Positions 53,206-64,000 of a stretch of DNA of 64,000 bases are shown here, one piece after another. Source of the DNA: Actinomycetospora succinea. GTDB lineage: Bacteria > Actinomycetota > Actinomycetes > Mycobacteriales > Pseudonocardiaceae. The stretch covers positions 236,627 through 300,626 of the forward strand of contig NZ_SNYO01000006.1 of NCBI RefSeq assembly GCF_004363095.1, written 5' to 3'. The stretch's first letter is position 1; every line of letters begins with the position of its first letter. A program made the position numbers and the translations under genes. The notes below the pieces were generated by a model. That model saw only the letters and a program-made list of their open reading frames with translations. It did no database searches and was not told the DNA's origin.

Positions 53206-53636
53206 GCCGTGTACTCGGCGAGGAACTCCCGCTCCTCGGCGGTCAGGCGCCGCGGCCGCTCGGTGGCCAGGTCGTAGGGCACGAGCTGGGTGCTGGCGGT
53301 GGCGGCCGGCTTGGCCTCGTCGAAGGAGCCGTTGCCGTCGCCGGTGGGCAGCAGCAGCCGGTACGCGACGCCGAACGACGCCGCGCGGACGTCCTCGGCG
53401 GTCATCACCACGCGCACCCCGGCCGGCGACCACGGGATCGGGCGCCGATACCGGACCTCCAGCGCGGCGACGAGCAGGCCGGCCTCGAAGGCGGCCACGC
53501 CCGCCCGGGTCGCGGCGTCGAAGAGCAGGCCGGTCCGGGCGTCCTCGAGCAGCGTCACCACGCGCGCGTGGTTGACGTGCCCGTAGGCGTCCTGGTCGGA
53601 CCAGCGCACCGCGACGTCGTTGACGTAGGCCGCCAC
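53202..53636 (-). CDS. Acyl-CoA thioesterase (4HBT family, Rv2475c-like)
   Basis: 144 residues from GTG 53636, with GGAGG eight bases upstream. The hot-dog fold is seen in VRWSDQDAYGHVNHARVVTLLEDAR (Asp-based catalytic site), VAALEVRYRRPIPW and the GVAYRLLL strand. It hydrolyses acyl-CoA. It starts 29 bases after the end of the glutamate dehydrogenase gene upstream on the same strand, in the same order as in M. tuberculosis. Confidence 0.9.
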   Translation of the reverse strand: MAAYVNDVAVRWSDQDAYGHVNHARVVTLLEDARTGLLFDAATRAGVAAFEAGLLVAALEVRYRRPIPWSPAGVRVVMTAEDVRAASFGVAYRLLLPTGDGNGSFDEAKPAATASTQLVPYDLATERPRRLTAEEREFLAEYTA

Positions 53637-53665
53637 GCGTTGTTCCTCCGGGGGGATGTGGGTGG

Positions 53666-56600
53666 TCAGCGGACCATGCTGCGGATCTGGCGGGCGGCGA
53701 CCGAGACGGTCGCGAGGTCGGCGCGACCCACCTTCGCGATCTCGGCGAGCGCGGTGCGCGCGCGCATCAACCGCGACGCGTTCGCCTGCTCCCAGTGCTC
53801 GATCTTCTCGTCGGCCGTCTCGTCGAACCCGGTGTCCGCGAGGACGTCGAGCGTGATCGCCCGCAGCGAGGAGTACAGCTCGTCGCGCAGCGACAGCCGC
53901 GCGAGCGCGTGCCAGCGGTCGGCGCGCTCGAGCCCGGCGACCGCCGTCAGCAGCGCGTCGAAACCGAGGTGCTCGGAGAGCGCGTAGTACAGCTCGGCCA
54001 CGGCGAACATCTCGTCGTCGGTGACCTCGCCGTCGTCCGCGCGCAGCCCGCCCCGCTCGCGCTCGGCGAACTCCGCGATCTCGACGACGTCGAGCAGCCC
54101 GAACGCGTACAGCCCGCCGACGGCCCGGCGCGCGAGCTCCACCGGCGCGCCCTCGTCGATGAACGCCTGCGTGCGCTCCGCGAGCCCTTCGGCCTCGCTG
54201 CCGCGCAGCAGGTCGGGCACCCGGGACGCGAGCTGCGCCACCCACGGCGAGAAGCGCGCGATCTCCGCACCGATCGCCAGCGGCTGCGGGCGGTGGGTGA
54301 GGTACCACCGTGCGACGCGGTCGAGCTGGCGGCGCAGGGCGAGGGTCAGGTGGTCGGCGACGAGGGTCGGCAGCGTCCGGTCCCCCGCCGCGATGTCCGC
54401 GGCGAGGGCGTCGAGCCCGAAGACCGTGGTGGCGACGTGGTACGCGCGCACCGCGTCGCCCGGCGTGGCCGCGACCTCCTGGGCGAGCCGGTGGACGTAG
54501 GTCAGCCCGCCGCCGTCGACGACGGCGTTCGAGAGCATCGTCGTGACGATCTGGCGGCGCAGCGGGTGCGCCGACACCGCCTCCGGGTAGCGCTCGGCGA
54601 GCACCGCCGGGAAGTACGACGGCAGGCGCCGCGTGAACACCTCGAGGTCGGGCACCTCGGACGCCGCGAGGGCGTCGGTGAGGTCGAGCTTGACGTGCGC
54701 CATCAGCGTCGCGAGCTCGGGGCTCGACAGGCCCTCCCCCGCGGCGATGCGCGCGGCGAACTCCTCGGTCGTGGGCAGGACGTCGAGCTCGCGGTCGAGC
54801 CGTCCCCGCGCCTCGAGGTCGTCGATGAGGGACTCCTGGACGTGGGCCATCGGCGCCGCGTGGAAGCGCGACACCCCCAGGACCTCGTTCTGGCTGACGT
54901 TGTCGGCGAGCACGAGGTCGGCGACCTCGTCGGTCGTGGCCGCGATCTGCTCGTCACGGTCGGCCGGCGCCAGCTCACCCCGTTCGACCAGCGAGTCGAG
55001 CAGGATCTTGATGTTGACCTCGTGGTCGGAGCAGTCGACGCCCGCGCTGTTGTCGATCGCGTCGGTGTTGACCTTCCCGCCACGCCGCGCGTACTCGATG
55101 CGGCCCCGCTGGGTCAGCCCCAGGTTGCCGCCCTCGCCGACCACCGCGACGCGGAGCTCGTCGCCGTCGACGCGCACCGCGTCGTTGCTCTTGTCGCCGA
55201 CGTCGGCGTGCGTCTCGGTCGACGCCTTGACGTAGGTGCCGATGCCGCCGTTCCACAGCAGGTCCGCCGGCGCGCGCAGGATCGCGCGCACCAGCGACGG
55301 CGGGTCGAGCTCGCCCGCGTCGATGCCGAGCACCTCGGCGGCGCGCGGTGACACCGGGATCGCCTTCATCGTGCGCGGGAAGACCCCGCCGCCGTCGCTG
55401 ATCAGCGAGGTGTCGTAGTCCGCCCACGACGACCGCGGCAGCTCGAACAGCCGGCTGCGCTCGGCGAACGACGCCGCCGGGTCGGGGTCGGGGTCGAGGA
55501 ACACGTGCCGGTGGTCGAACGCGGCGACGATCTTCAGGTGCTCGGAGAGCAGCATCCCGTTGCCGAACACGTCGCCCGACATGTCGCCGACGCCGACGAC
55601 GGTGATCTCGTCGCTCGCGACGTCGCGCCCGAGCTCGCGGAAGTGCCGGCGCACCGACTCCCACGCGCCGCGGGCGGTGATGCCCATGGCCTTGTGGTCG
55701 TAGCCCACCGAGCCGCCGGAGGCGAACGCGTCGCCCAGCCAGAACCCGTACTCGCCCGCGACCCCGTTGGCGATGTCGGAGAACGTCGCCGTGCCCTTGT
55801 CCGCCGCGACCACCAGGTACGGGTCGTCGCCGTCGTAGCGCACGACGTTCTCCGGCGTGTGGATCGCCGACTGCGCGGCGTGCCCGGCGCGGTCGTCGAC
55901 GAGGTCGAGGAGCCCGGAGATGAACATCCGGTAGCAGGTGACGCCCTCGGCGCGGGTGGCGTCACGGTCGGCGGCGGCGTCCCCGGTCGGTTCCGGGGGG
56001 CGCTTGACGACGAACCCGCCCTTGGCGCCCACCGGCACGATCACGGCGTTCTTGACGGCCTGCGCCTTGACCAGCCCGAGGATCTCCGTGCGGTAGTCCT
56101 GCAGGCGGTCCGACCAGCGCAGCCCGCCGCGCGCGATGTCGCCGAAGCGCAGGTGGACTCCCTCGACGCGGGCCGAGTACACGAACGTCTCGATCGCCGG
56201 CGCCGGCTCGGGAACACCCGGGACCTGCGCGGGGTCGAGCTTCAGTGCGAGGAAGGGCCGGCGCGGCGTGCGGAAGTAGTTGGTGCGCAGCACCGCGCGC
56301 ACGACCCCGAGCAGCGAGCGCAGGATGCGGTCCGCGTCGAGGCTCGTCACCTCGGCGATCGCGGCGGTCAGGCGGCCGTCGACCTCGGCGACGCGCCGGT
56401 CGCGCTCCGCGTCGTCCAGGGCGGGGTCGAAGCGGGCCTCGAACAGCTCGACGAGGCCCACCGCGACGTCGCGGTGCGCGCCGACGACGTCGGTGATGTA
56501 GCTCTGCCCGTAGGAGTTGCCGATCTGGCGCAGGTACCGCGAGAACGCCCGCAGGACCGTCGCCTGACGCCACGTCAGGCCGGCGCGCAGGACCAGCGCG

Positions 56601-58591
56601 TTGTAGCCGTCGGCGCCGGCGAGCTCGCTCCAGACGGCGTCGAACGCCTCGGCGAACCGCTCGGTCAGGTCGTGCTCGGTGCCGGGCGGCACGGTGTCGG
56701 GGGCGCCGAGGCGCAGGCCGAAGTCGTTGATCCAGCACGTGACGCCGTCGCTGCGGGTGACCTCGTAGGGCCGTTCGTCGACGACGACCACGCCGAGGGA
56801 CTGCAGCGCCGGCAGCACCGACGACAGCGTCGCGCGCCGGCCCGCGAGGTAGAGCTTGAGGCGCCGGTCGCCCGCGTCCGGGTTGGTCGGGCGGTAGAGC
56901 CGGACCGCGGTGTCGCGCCCCTGCTCGCCGTTGCCGCCGGGGACCAGGCCCTCGAGGATCCGCAGGTCCAGCAGCCCGCGCTCCGGCCCGAAGTCCTCCT
57001 TGTAGGCCTCGGCGAACGGCTCGCCGATCGCCGCGATGACCGCCCGCTCCTCGCCGCTGGCCTCCTCGCGCAGACGGTCCGACCACGTCCGCGCGGCCTC
57101 GGCCAGGTCGTTCGTGAGCGTCTCGAGGTCGGGCGTCACCGGGTCCTCGCGGCCGGTGTGCACGGTGACGTGCAGCAGGGCGAGCTGGTCCTCGGTGACC
57201 CGCGCCGTGTGCTCCAGGTCGGTGCCGCGCAGTTCCTGCATGAGCACGTCCTGCATCCGCAGGCGCGCCGCGGTGGTGTACCGGTCGCGCGGCAGATAGA
57301 TCATGCAGGAGAAGTAGCGGCCGAACGGGTCGCGGCGCAGGAACAGCCGGACGCGGCGGCGCTCGGCGAGGTCGAGCACCCCGGTCGCCGTCGCCTCCAG
57401 CGAGGCGCGGTCGGTGCACAGCAGCTCGGCGCGCGGGTAGGTCTGCAGCACCTCCAGCAGGCGCTGTCCCGACCACGAGTCGACGGGCAGTCCGGCCTCG
57501 ACGACGACCTCCTGCACCCGCCGCGAGACCACGGGGATGCCGAGCACGTCGGCGTGGCGCGCCGCGACCGTCAGGATGCCGAGGAACCGGTGCTCGCCGA
57601 CGAGGCGGCCGTCCTCGTCGAAGATGCTCACCCCGACGTAGAGCGGGTGCTCGGGGCGGTGCACGGTCGAGCGGGCGCTGGCGCGGGTGAGCACGAGCAG
57701 CCGCCGCGACGACGTGTCGCCGCCGGTTCCCGCGGGGCTGACGCTGTCCGGGCTCGCGGTGAGGGTGCGGGCGACGAGGCTGTCCCGCCGCAGCACCCCC
57801 AGGCCTGTCGCGAGCACGCCGCGCAGCGCCGGCCCCTCGGGGGTGTCGACGAGCTCCTGACGCCGGTACCCGAGCATGATCAGGTTGCCCTGCGCGAACC
57901 AGCGCAGCAGCGCCACCGTGTCGGCGGTCTCGGCGTCGCCGCCCGCGCCGTCCAGCTCGTCGGCCAGCGCGCGCGCCGTCGAGTTCATCCGGTCGCCGTC
58001 CTCGACGACCTCGCGCACGTCGGTGAGCACGCTCGACAGGCGCGCGTGCAGGTCGGCAGCGAGGTCGCGCGCGGGGTCGGAGCCCGGCAGGTCGCCGAGC
58101 TCGATGTTCATCCACGACTCGGCGACCGTGCCCGGCGGCGGGGCCGCGGGGTCGGCGAGCGGGAGGATGTCGAGCAGCTCGCCCCGCACGTCGCGGCGCA
58201 CGACCACCACGGGGTGCACGACGCGGTGCACGCTCGCGCCGGTGCGGTCGAGCTCGGCGAGCACCGAGTCGATGAGGAACGGCATGTCGTCGGTGACGAC
58301 GAGCACCGAGATCCGCCCCGCCGAGCCCGGGGTGTCGAGCACCGCGGTGACCGGCTTCCCCGGCACCCGCAGACGCGCGAGGCTGCGGTGGGCGCGGACG
58401 GTGGCCAGCGCGTCCTTCGGGTCGTCGACCAGCTCGCCGTCGGGGACCCGGTCGAAGTAGGCGACCGCCAGCTCGCCCAGCGCCGAGTCCGGCGGGGTGT
58501 GCTCGGCAGCGGTGGTGCGCAGGACCCCGCGGTCGGCGGGCCAGCCGTCGGCGTCGGCGGACGTGGTGACGGGCTCCGCGCTCGTCGTCAT
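53666..58591 (-). CDS. gdh: NAD-dependent glutamate dehydrogenase, large (GDH-180 type, Rv2476c-like)
   Basis: 1641 residues from ATG 58591. The long N-terminal region (about 1-700) carries ACT-like regulatory segments typical of the 180-kDa class. The catalytic domain has GLRWSDRLQDYRTEILGLVKAQAVKNAVIVPVGAKGGFV (glutamate-binding Lys) and the nucleotide-binding region VVGVGDMSGDVFGNGM. The C-terminal helical region is family-specific. It converts glutamate to 2-oxoglutarate and ammonia with NAD. Regulation in actinobacteria is by phosphorylated GarA, not visible here. Confidence 0.95.
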   Translation of the reverse strand: MTTSAEPVTTSADADGWPADRGVLRTTAAEHTPPDSALGELAVAYFDRVPDGELVDDPKDALATVRAHRSLARLRVPGKPVTAVLDTPGSAGRISVLVVTDDMPFLIDSVLAELDRTGASVHRVVHPVVVVRRDVRGELLDILPLADPAAPPPGTVAESWMNIELGDLPGSDPARDLAADLHARLSSVLTDVREVVEDGDRMNSTARALADELDGAGGDAETADTVALLRWFAQGNLIMLGYRRQELVDTPEGPALRGVLATGLGVLRRDSLVARTLTASPDSVSPAGTGGDTSSRRLLVLTRASARSTVHRPEHPLYVGVSIFDEDGRLVGEHRFLGILTVAARHADVLGIPVVSRRVQEVVVEAGLPVDSWSGQRLLEVLQTYPRAELLCTDRASLEATATGVLDLAERRRVRLFLRRDPFGRYFSCMIYLPRDRYTTAARLRMQDVLMQELRGTDLEHTARVTEDQLALLHVTVHTGREDPVTPDLETLTNDLAEAARTWSDRLREEASGEERAVIAAIGEPFAEAYKEDFGPERGLLDLRILEGLVPGGNGEQGRDTAVRLYRPTNPDAGDRRLKLYLAGRRATLSSVLPALQSLGVVVVDERPYEVTRSDGVTCWINDFGLRLGAPDTVPPGTEHDLTERFAEAFDAVWSELAGADGYNALVLRAGLTWRQATVLRAFSRYLRQIGNSYGQSYITDVVGAHRDVAVGLVELFEARFDPALDDAERDRRVAEVDGRLTAAIAEVTSLDADRILRSLLGVVRAVLRTNYFRTPRRPFLALKLDPAQVPGVPEPAPAIETFVYSARVEGVHLRFGDIARGGLRWSDRLQDYRTEILGLVKAQAVKNAVIVPVGAKGGFVVKRPPEPTGDAAADRDATRAEGVTCYRMFISGLLDLVDDRAGHAAQSAIHTPENVVRYDGDDPYLVVAADKGTATFSDIANGVAGEYGFWLGDAFASGGSVGYDHKAMGITARGAWESVRRHFRELGRDVASDEITVVGVGDMSGDVFGNGMLLSEHLKIVAAFDHRHVFLDPDPDPAASFAERSRLFELPRSSWADYDTSLISDGGGVFPRTMKAIPVSPRAAEVLGIDAGELDPPSLVRAILRAPADLLWNGGIGTYVKASTETHADVGDKSNDAVRVDGDELRVAVVGEGGNLGLTQRGRIEYARRGGKVNTDAIDNSAGVDCSDHEVNIKILLDSLVERGELAPADRDEQIAATTDEVADLVLADNVSQNEVLGVSRFHAAPMAHVQESLIDDLEARGRLDRELDVLPTTEEFAARIAAGEGLSSPELATLMAHVKLDLTDALAASEVPDLEVFTRRLPSYFPAVLAERYPEAVSAHPLRRQIVTTMLSNAVVDGGGLTYVHRLAQEVAATPGDAVRAYHVATTVFGLDALAADIAAGDRTLPTLVADHLTLALRRQLDRVARWYLTHRPQPLAIGAEIARFSPWVAQLASRVPDLLRGSEAEGLAERTQAFIDEGAPVELARRAVGGLYAFGLLDVVEIAEFAERERGGLRADDGEVTDDEMFAVAELYYALSEHLGFDALLTAVAGLERADRWHALARLSLRDELYSSLRAITLDVLADTGFDETADEKIEHWEQANASRLMRARTALAEIAKVGRADLATVSVAARQIRSMVR

Positions 58592-58758
58592 ACCCCGCCT
58601 CCGCGCGTCAGAGGCCGTCGAGCCACCGCCGGCGCGGCCTGGGGATCGTCGCCGTACCTCCGGGCGTCCACGCCCGCCACCATAACGATCCGCTTGCGGC
58701 CCGCCGCCGTCCGGACGACGGGGTCGAGGGATCGACCTGGTGGGCTCGGTTCAGACGG

Positions 58759-61284
58759 TCACCGACGCGCGCGACGGTCGTCCGGGGATCCCGCCCCGGG
58801 GTCGGCGGAGTGGTAGGCGTCCATGGCGTCGGCGAGCAGGTCGGCGAGGCGGGGCCCCGCGTCGTCCGCCCGTCGCGCCGACGGCACCCCGTTCCTGGTG
58901 CTCCGGGCCGGGCGCGGCGCGCCCGGGCGGGGCTGCGCGGTCGTGGCCGGCGCAGGCCCGGTGAGCTGGGTGGACGGTTCCGGGGTCGGCGCCGCGGGGG
59001 CCTGCGGTGCCGCGTCCTGGTATTCGCTGAGCAGGTCGACGAGCGTCAGCGCCAGCTCGCGCCGGTACTCGTCGTCGACGTCGCCGGGCGGGCTCCCTGC
59101 ACCCTGGACGGCGCCGAGCGCCTCGCCCCACCGCGCCGCGACCGTCACGGGCTCGTCGCGACGGTCGTCGCGGCGGTCCCCGGTGTCGCGACGGTCTCCC
59201 GTGTCGCGGCGTCCGTCGTGCTCGCGGTCGTCCTCGGGGCGGTGCTCGTCCGCGGGCCGGGAGCTCCCGGGTGCATGCCCGCTGACATGACCGTTCCCGG
59301 TCGCCGCGGTGTGGGCGCGGATGCCGTCCCAGGGGAAGTCGGCTTCGAGGGCGTCGGCTCCCGAGAAACCCGGCGGGACCGGTGTCGACTCGCCGCGGCC
59401 GAGGCCGGACGACCACTCCCGATCGGCATCCCACGAGCCGGTGGCCTCACGCACGACCCGGCCGCCACCCACGGCACCGTGGCCGTTCCGGGGCGAGCGG
59501 TCGTCCGCGACGTCGGCGCCCTCGGAGTGCCCGGAACGGCGGCCGGGCGTCCGGTCCCCGTCGCGGAGCCCGGCACCGTCCTGCGAGTCCGCGCGGCGGC
59601 GGTGCCCCCCGCCGTCCGCGGGGCGGTGGTCGACATGGTCGGGCCGCGCGCTCGCCGCGACCTCCCCGTCGGATCCGTTCGCCGACTCCGGGCGACGGGG
59701 CAGCAACGAGTCGCTCGTCTCCCACCGGGCGCGGGCCCGGGCGAGGCGTCGGCTGCGCGCCTCGGCAGCGGCGTCGCTCGTGTCCTCGATGCTCACCCCG
59801 TCCCGCACCGCGCCGTCCGTGCTGCTCGCACCGTCCTGCGCCGGCGGCTCGTCGCCGGCGGGCGGCGCGGCGAACGCGCCGAGCCCTCCCTCGCGAGCCG
59901 AGGCGAGGGCCGCGGCGAGTGCCTCCCCGGGGTCGTCCTCGTCGCGGTAGCGCCCACGCCGGCGGCGCGGCGCAGGCTCCGTGGCGGCGTCCTGGTCGGT
60001 TCCCTGCTCCGCCGGCAGGTCGCCGGGGGCGGATCCACCGTCCCGCCGCGCACCGAGGTCCTCGAAGGACCCGAGCTCCGTCGCCGCGAGCGCCGCGCTC
60101 AGCGCGTCCGCCGGGGACGGCCGGTCCGCACCGCCGTCACCCCCAGCGTCGAAGGCGGCGAGGGACGCCCGGAGCGCCGCCAGCGGATCGGTGTCCGGAG
60201 CGGGCCCGTCGGTGGGCTCCGCCGGCCCGGCTTCGCGCGTGGCCGGCGGGGGCTCCGCGGGCTGCGCGAGGGCCACGGCCAGGGCGATCCTGGCCTGGGT
60301 GGTCTCTTCGCGCGCCGCGGTCGCGTGCCCGTAGGCGCGCCGCAGTTCGTCGAGCGCGAGCCGGCTCTCGCCCCGGCGGGCGGCGACCTCGGCGAGCACC
60401 TCGATCGCCTCGGCGGCCTGCGCCTCGTGCCCGCGCGCGACGAGGTCCGCCTCCGCCTCGCGCGCCAGCTGGGCCGCGGTGTCGACATCCCCGGCGGGCA
60501 GCGCCACGAGTCGCGCGAGCGCGCACCGGACACGTCCCACCGCGAGTGCCGTCGTGGCCTGCGGCTCCGCCGCGAGGGAGGGCGCGCCCGTCTCGCGGGC
60601 CTCCTCGCCGCGACCGAGCTCGGCGAGGAGCTCGACCTGGTCCGCGACCAGCATGGCCGTCTCGCGGCCACCGGCCACCCCGGGCTCGTCGACGGCGACA
60701 TCGCGGAGGACGGCAAGGGCGTCCGCGGCGTCACCGGCGACCCGACGGGCATGCGCCCGGGACCGCTGGACCGCGATCCGGCGGACGTCCTCGGTCGGCG
60801 TGCCGATGACGTCGTCGACCTGCCGAGCGGCCGCGTCGACACCCGGCACGTCCCCTCGCGCCGCCCGCGCGGCGGCCCAGGCGACCAGGGCGTCGGCGCG
60901 TACCGCCGCGGGGAGCACCTGGCCTGCGGCCAGCGGCTCGAGCAGGGCCTCCGCGGCGTCGACCTCCTCGCACCGCACCGCGGCGAGGGCGAGCTCGCAA
61001 CGGAGCACCGCCGCGTCGGTGGCGCGGGCCTCGCGCTCCGCGTCGCGCAGCTGCGGCACCGCGCGCAGGATCAGCGCGGCGGCCCGGTCCGACTGCCCGA
61101 GCGCGAGCACCGCCGACCGCTCGGCGGCACTGCGCGCCCCCGCGTCGTCCCCCGCCGAGCGCGCGACGTGCTCGGCCAGGGCGACGCTCAGCTGCGGGTC
61201 CGACCATCGCAGGCCCTCGGCGACCGCGAGGATCGCGCTCGCACTGAGCCCGTGGTCCGCAGGCTCCCGCGCCGACCCGTCCAC
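58759..61284 (-). CDS. TPR-like helical protein with long disordered C-terminal region
   Basis: 841 residues from GTG 61284. Residues about 1-330 are repeated helical pairs (for example SDRAAALILRAVPQLRDAERE and QVLPAAVRADALVAWAAARAARG) of tetratricopeptide-like pattern. From 330 on the sequence is Pro/Gly/Asp/Arg-rich and acidic, with repeated RDTGD-type segments near residues 700-730. It probably acts as a protein-binding scaffold. It lies between gdh and the ABC-F gene, 13 bases from the latter; no close family is recognised. Confidence 0.7.
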   Translation of the reverse strand: MDGSAREPADHGLSASAILAVAEGLRWSDPQLSVALAEHVARSAGDDAGARSAAERSAVLALGQSDRAAALILRAVPQLRDAEREARATDAAVLRCELALAAVRCEEVDAAEALLEPLAAGQVLPAAVRADALVAWAAARAARGDVPGVDAAARQVDDVIGTPTEDVRRIAVQRSRAHARRVAGDAADALAVLRDVAVDEPGVAGGRETAMLVADQVELLAELGRGEEARETGAPSLAAEPQATTALAVGRVRCALARLVALPAGDVDTAAQLAREAEADLVARGHEAQAAEAIEVLAEVAARRGESRLALDELRRAYGHATAAREETTQARIALAVALAQPAEPPPATREAGPAEPTDGPAPDTDPLAALRASLAAFDAGGDGGADRPSPADALSAALAATELGSFEDLGARRDGGSAPGDLPAEQGTDQDAATEPAPRRRRGRYRDEDDPGEALAAALASAREGGLGAFAAPPAGDEPPAQDGASSTDGAVRDGVSIEDTSDAAAEARSRRLARARARWETSDSLLPRRPESANGSDGEVAASARPDHVDHRPADGGGHRRRADSQDGAGLRDGDRTPGRRSGHSEGADVADDRSPRNGHGAVGGGRVVREATGSWDADREWSSGLGRGESTPVPPGFSGADALEADFPWDGIRAHTAATGNGHVSGHAPGSSRPADEHRPEDDREHDGRRDTGDRRDTGDRRDDRRDEPVTVAARWGEALGAVQGAGSPPGDVDDEYRRELALTLVDLLSEYQDAAPQAPAAPTPEPSTQLTGPAPATTAQPRPGAPRPARSTRNGVPSARRADDAGPRLADLLADAMDAYHSADPGAGSPDDRRARR

Positions 61285-61297
61285 CGCGTCCCGGTCC

Positions 61298-62974
<1,677 letters not shown>

Positions 62975-63024
62975 GCCCTCGATGGTAGTTGGCACGACTC
63001 GGCGTCCACCGGCCCCGGGGCAGT

Positions 63025-63645
63025 TCAGGCGCTCACACGGCCGGCGCCCGACCGGCGACGTTCTCCGGCCGCGATCCCGGTGACCGTCGCGCCCTCCTGC
63101 GCCGCGTCCTCAGGGTCGGCCGGACCGGCCACGGCACCCGCGTCGTGCGCCGTCACGGGCTCGATGGCGGGGCCGCTGGGCCCTGCTCCGTCCTCCGTGC
63201 GGTGCGCCTCGCCCTCGACGGGCCGGAGACCCTCGGTGCCGTGCTGCTCCGCGGCCGCACCGTCGACGCTCTCGCTCACGCCGGCCCGCCACGGGTTCAC
63301 GGTCGCGGTGCACCGCGCCAGGTCGGGGCCGACCGCTGTCGCGTTGATCTCCGTCATGTAGCGCCGGACGCCCTCGACCTCGTACTCGCGCACCGACAGG
63401 CGCCCGGTGACGACCACCGGGTCGCCCTTGACCAGGAGACGCGCGCCGTCTGCCAGACGACGCCAGCAGGTCACCGAAGCCGTGAAGCGATCGCCGTCGA
63501 CCCACGTGTCCGTCGCCCGGTCGTACCGCCGCTCCGAGCTCGCGACCCGGAAGGTCACGAGCAGGTGCTCCTGGTTGGCGCCCACCCGCTTGGTGATCAC
63601 GTCGCCGGCGACGTTGCCCGTCACCGTCACCATCGTCTCGTTCAC
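63025..63645 (-). CDS. SSB-like single-stranded DNA-binding protein (Rv2478c-like)
   Basis: 206 residues from GTG 63645 (GGAGAG upstream); ATG 63633 is internal. The OB fold is evident: VTVTGNVAGDVITKRVG, FRVASSERRYDRATDTWVDGD, WRRLADGARLLVKGDPVVVTGRL and REYEVEGVRRYMTEINA. It lacks the DPF-type C-terminal tip of the main SSB and ends in a hydrophilic acidic tail of about 90 residues, so it is likely the secondary SSB paralogue found beside the ABC-F gene in actinobacteria. Confidence 0.85.
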   Translation of the reverse strand: MNETMVTVTGNVAGDVITKRVGANQEHLLVTFRVASSERRYDRATDTWVDGDRFTASVTCWRRLADGARLLVKGDPVVVTGRLSVREYEVEGVRRYMTEINATAVGPDLARCTATVNPWRAGVSESVDGAAAEQHGTEGLRPVEGEAHRTEDGAGPSGPAIEPVTAHDAGAVAGPADPEDAAQEGATVTGIAAGERRRSGAGRVSA

Positions 63646-63851
63646 GTCGCTCTCCGCTCGCTCCGGCCGGGAGGAATTCCCGGGCCGCTGCGAGAAGCGT
63701 CCCCCGCGGGAAGCGGACAGCGGGAGCGTCGAATGGTGCCCTGTGGACGAACTGACGAGGTGTGGACGATTCCGTATCGCGCTGACGCGGTTCTCCGACC
63801 GTTCGGCGTAGTCGGAGACTCCCGGCGGCGGACAGAACGTGCGCACACAAG

Positions 63852-63893
63852 AAAAGGGGCGAGGCTCCCGGGGGTGGGAGTCTCGCCCCTTTT
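63852..63893 (-). terminator. Intrinsic terminator of the rRNA operon
   Basis: AAAAGGGGCGAG (63852-63863) pairs with CTCGCCCCTTTT (63882-63893), extended by CTCCC/GGGAG (63865-63869/63876-63880) with a G-T pair between. On the minus strand the hairpin ends in TTTTCTT. It lies about 30 bases downstream of the 5S rRNA gene and ends the rRNA transcript. Confidence 0.9.
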
Positions 63894-63922
63894 GTGGTGG
63901 TGCGTGTGTGGGGGTGGTCGGG

Positions 63923-64000
63923 TGTTCCGGCGGTGTCCTACTCTCCCACGACCTGTCGGTCGCAGTACCATCGGCGCTGGAGGGCTTAGCTTCCGGGTTC
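63923..64000 (-). rRNA. rrf: 5S rRNA, 3' part
   Basis: On the minus strand the sequence reads GAACCCGGAAGCTAAGCCCT... and ends with GTAGGACACCGCCGGAACA, the conserved 3' half of actinobacterial 5S rRNA. About 78 bases are present; the 5' part lies beyond the right edge. The rest of an rRNA operon is expected there. Confidence 0.94.

Noticed and set aside
55505..58816. Plus-strand frame of 1103 codons antisense to gdh
   Set aside because: Antisense shadow of a large enzyme gene; composition is Arg/Val/Glu/Asp-rich and shows no motif, while the minus-strand gdh frame has all catalytic motifs.
63642..63971. Minus-strand frame of 109 codons before the SSB-like gene
   Set aside because: It crosses the rRNA terminator and the 5S rRNA gene and shows no domain; it is a chance frame.

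Overview
This is a high-GC actinobacterial chromosome segment, most likely from the Pseudonocardiales. The evidence is strong G/C third-position bias, many GTG starts, a WhiB-family protein, type VII secretion-style proteins, and a run of genes in the same order as a known Mycobacterium tuberculosis block (Rv2464c to Rv2478c: nei2, rpiB, DsbA-like protein, pepN, DUF5130, HNH, glbO, Rv2474c-like, thioesterase, NAD-glutamate dehydrogenase, ABC-F, SSB-like). A 5S rRNA gene begins at the right edge.

1 to about 11,030: right-hand part of an actinomycete integrative and conjugative element (AICE). It ends in a tRNA-Pro(TGG) gene. From the tRNA leftward it carries a tyrosine integrase, an excisionase, three small genes (one a membrane protein), an FtsK/TraB-type DNA translocase, a WhiB-like protein with an added zinc ribbon, a conserved small protein, an XRE repressor with a palindromic operator, an HTH-Nudix protein that may be a Pif-like immunity factor, and at the far left the C-terminal part of an HUH rolling-circle Rep. 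Between Rep and the Nudix gene sits cargo of visibly lower GC: a proteasome-type AAA unfoldase translationally coupled to a DUF6414-like protein, facing a HEPN-domain protein. This cargo is the best candidate for an undescribed (probably defence) system.

11.1 to 29.8 kb: chromosomal genes. They include a 24-residue microgene, tRNA-Gly(TCC), a VOC protein, a DMT exporter, a serine hydrolase, a DinB protein, a membrane glycosyltransferase-like protein, an oxidoreductase, TetR regulators, a uracil/xanthine permease, a P450-ferredoxin-TetR operon, and a LysR-controlled amine N-demethylation pair (sarcosine-oxidase-like plus GbcA-like Rieske oxygenase) with a clear LysR palindrome. Then follow an SGNH hydrolase, a PIG-L deacetylase, an MmcQ/YjbR protein and a PEPAR-repeat membrane protein.

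29.9 to 63.7 kb: the mycobacterial-type block, interrupted after rpiB by about 11.8 kb. The interruption holds a three-gene cassette (GCS2/ATP-grasp ligase, asparagine-synthetase-type amidotransferase, S9 peptidase) that resembles a peptide-amide osmolyte pathway with a different first enzyme. It also holds a type VII-type RNase A-like toxin with an immunity gene and a second protein that fuses a truncated toxin domain to an immunity domain, then a DUF488 gene, an aldehyde dehydrogenase and a PhyH oxygenase. The block resumes from the DsbA-like protein to the SSB-like protein and ends at the terminator of the rRNA operon.

Three related palindromes (ATGTGAGCG... with a CATAG-type centre) lie between convergent genes and look like a dispersed repeat family. 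All functional calls come from reading motifs; no database search was run.
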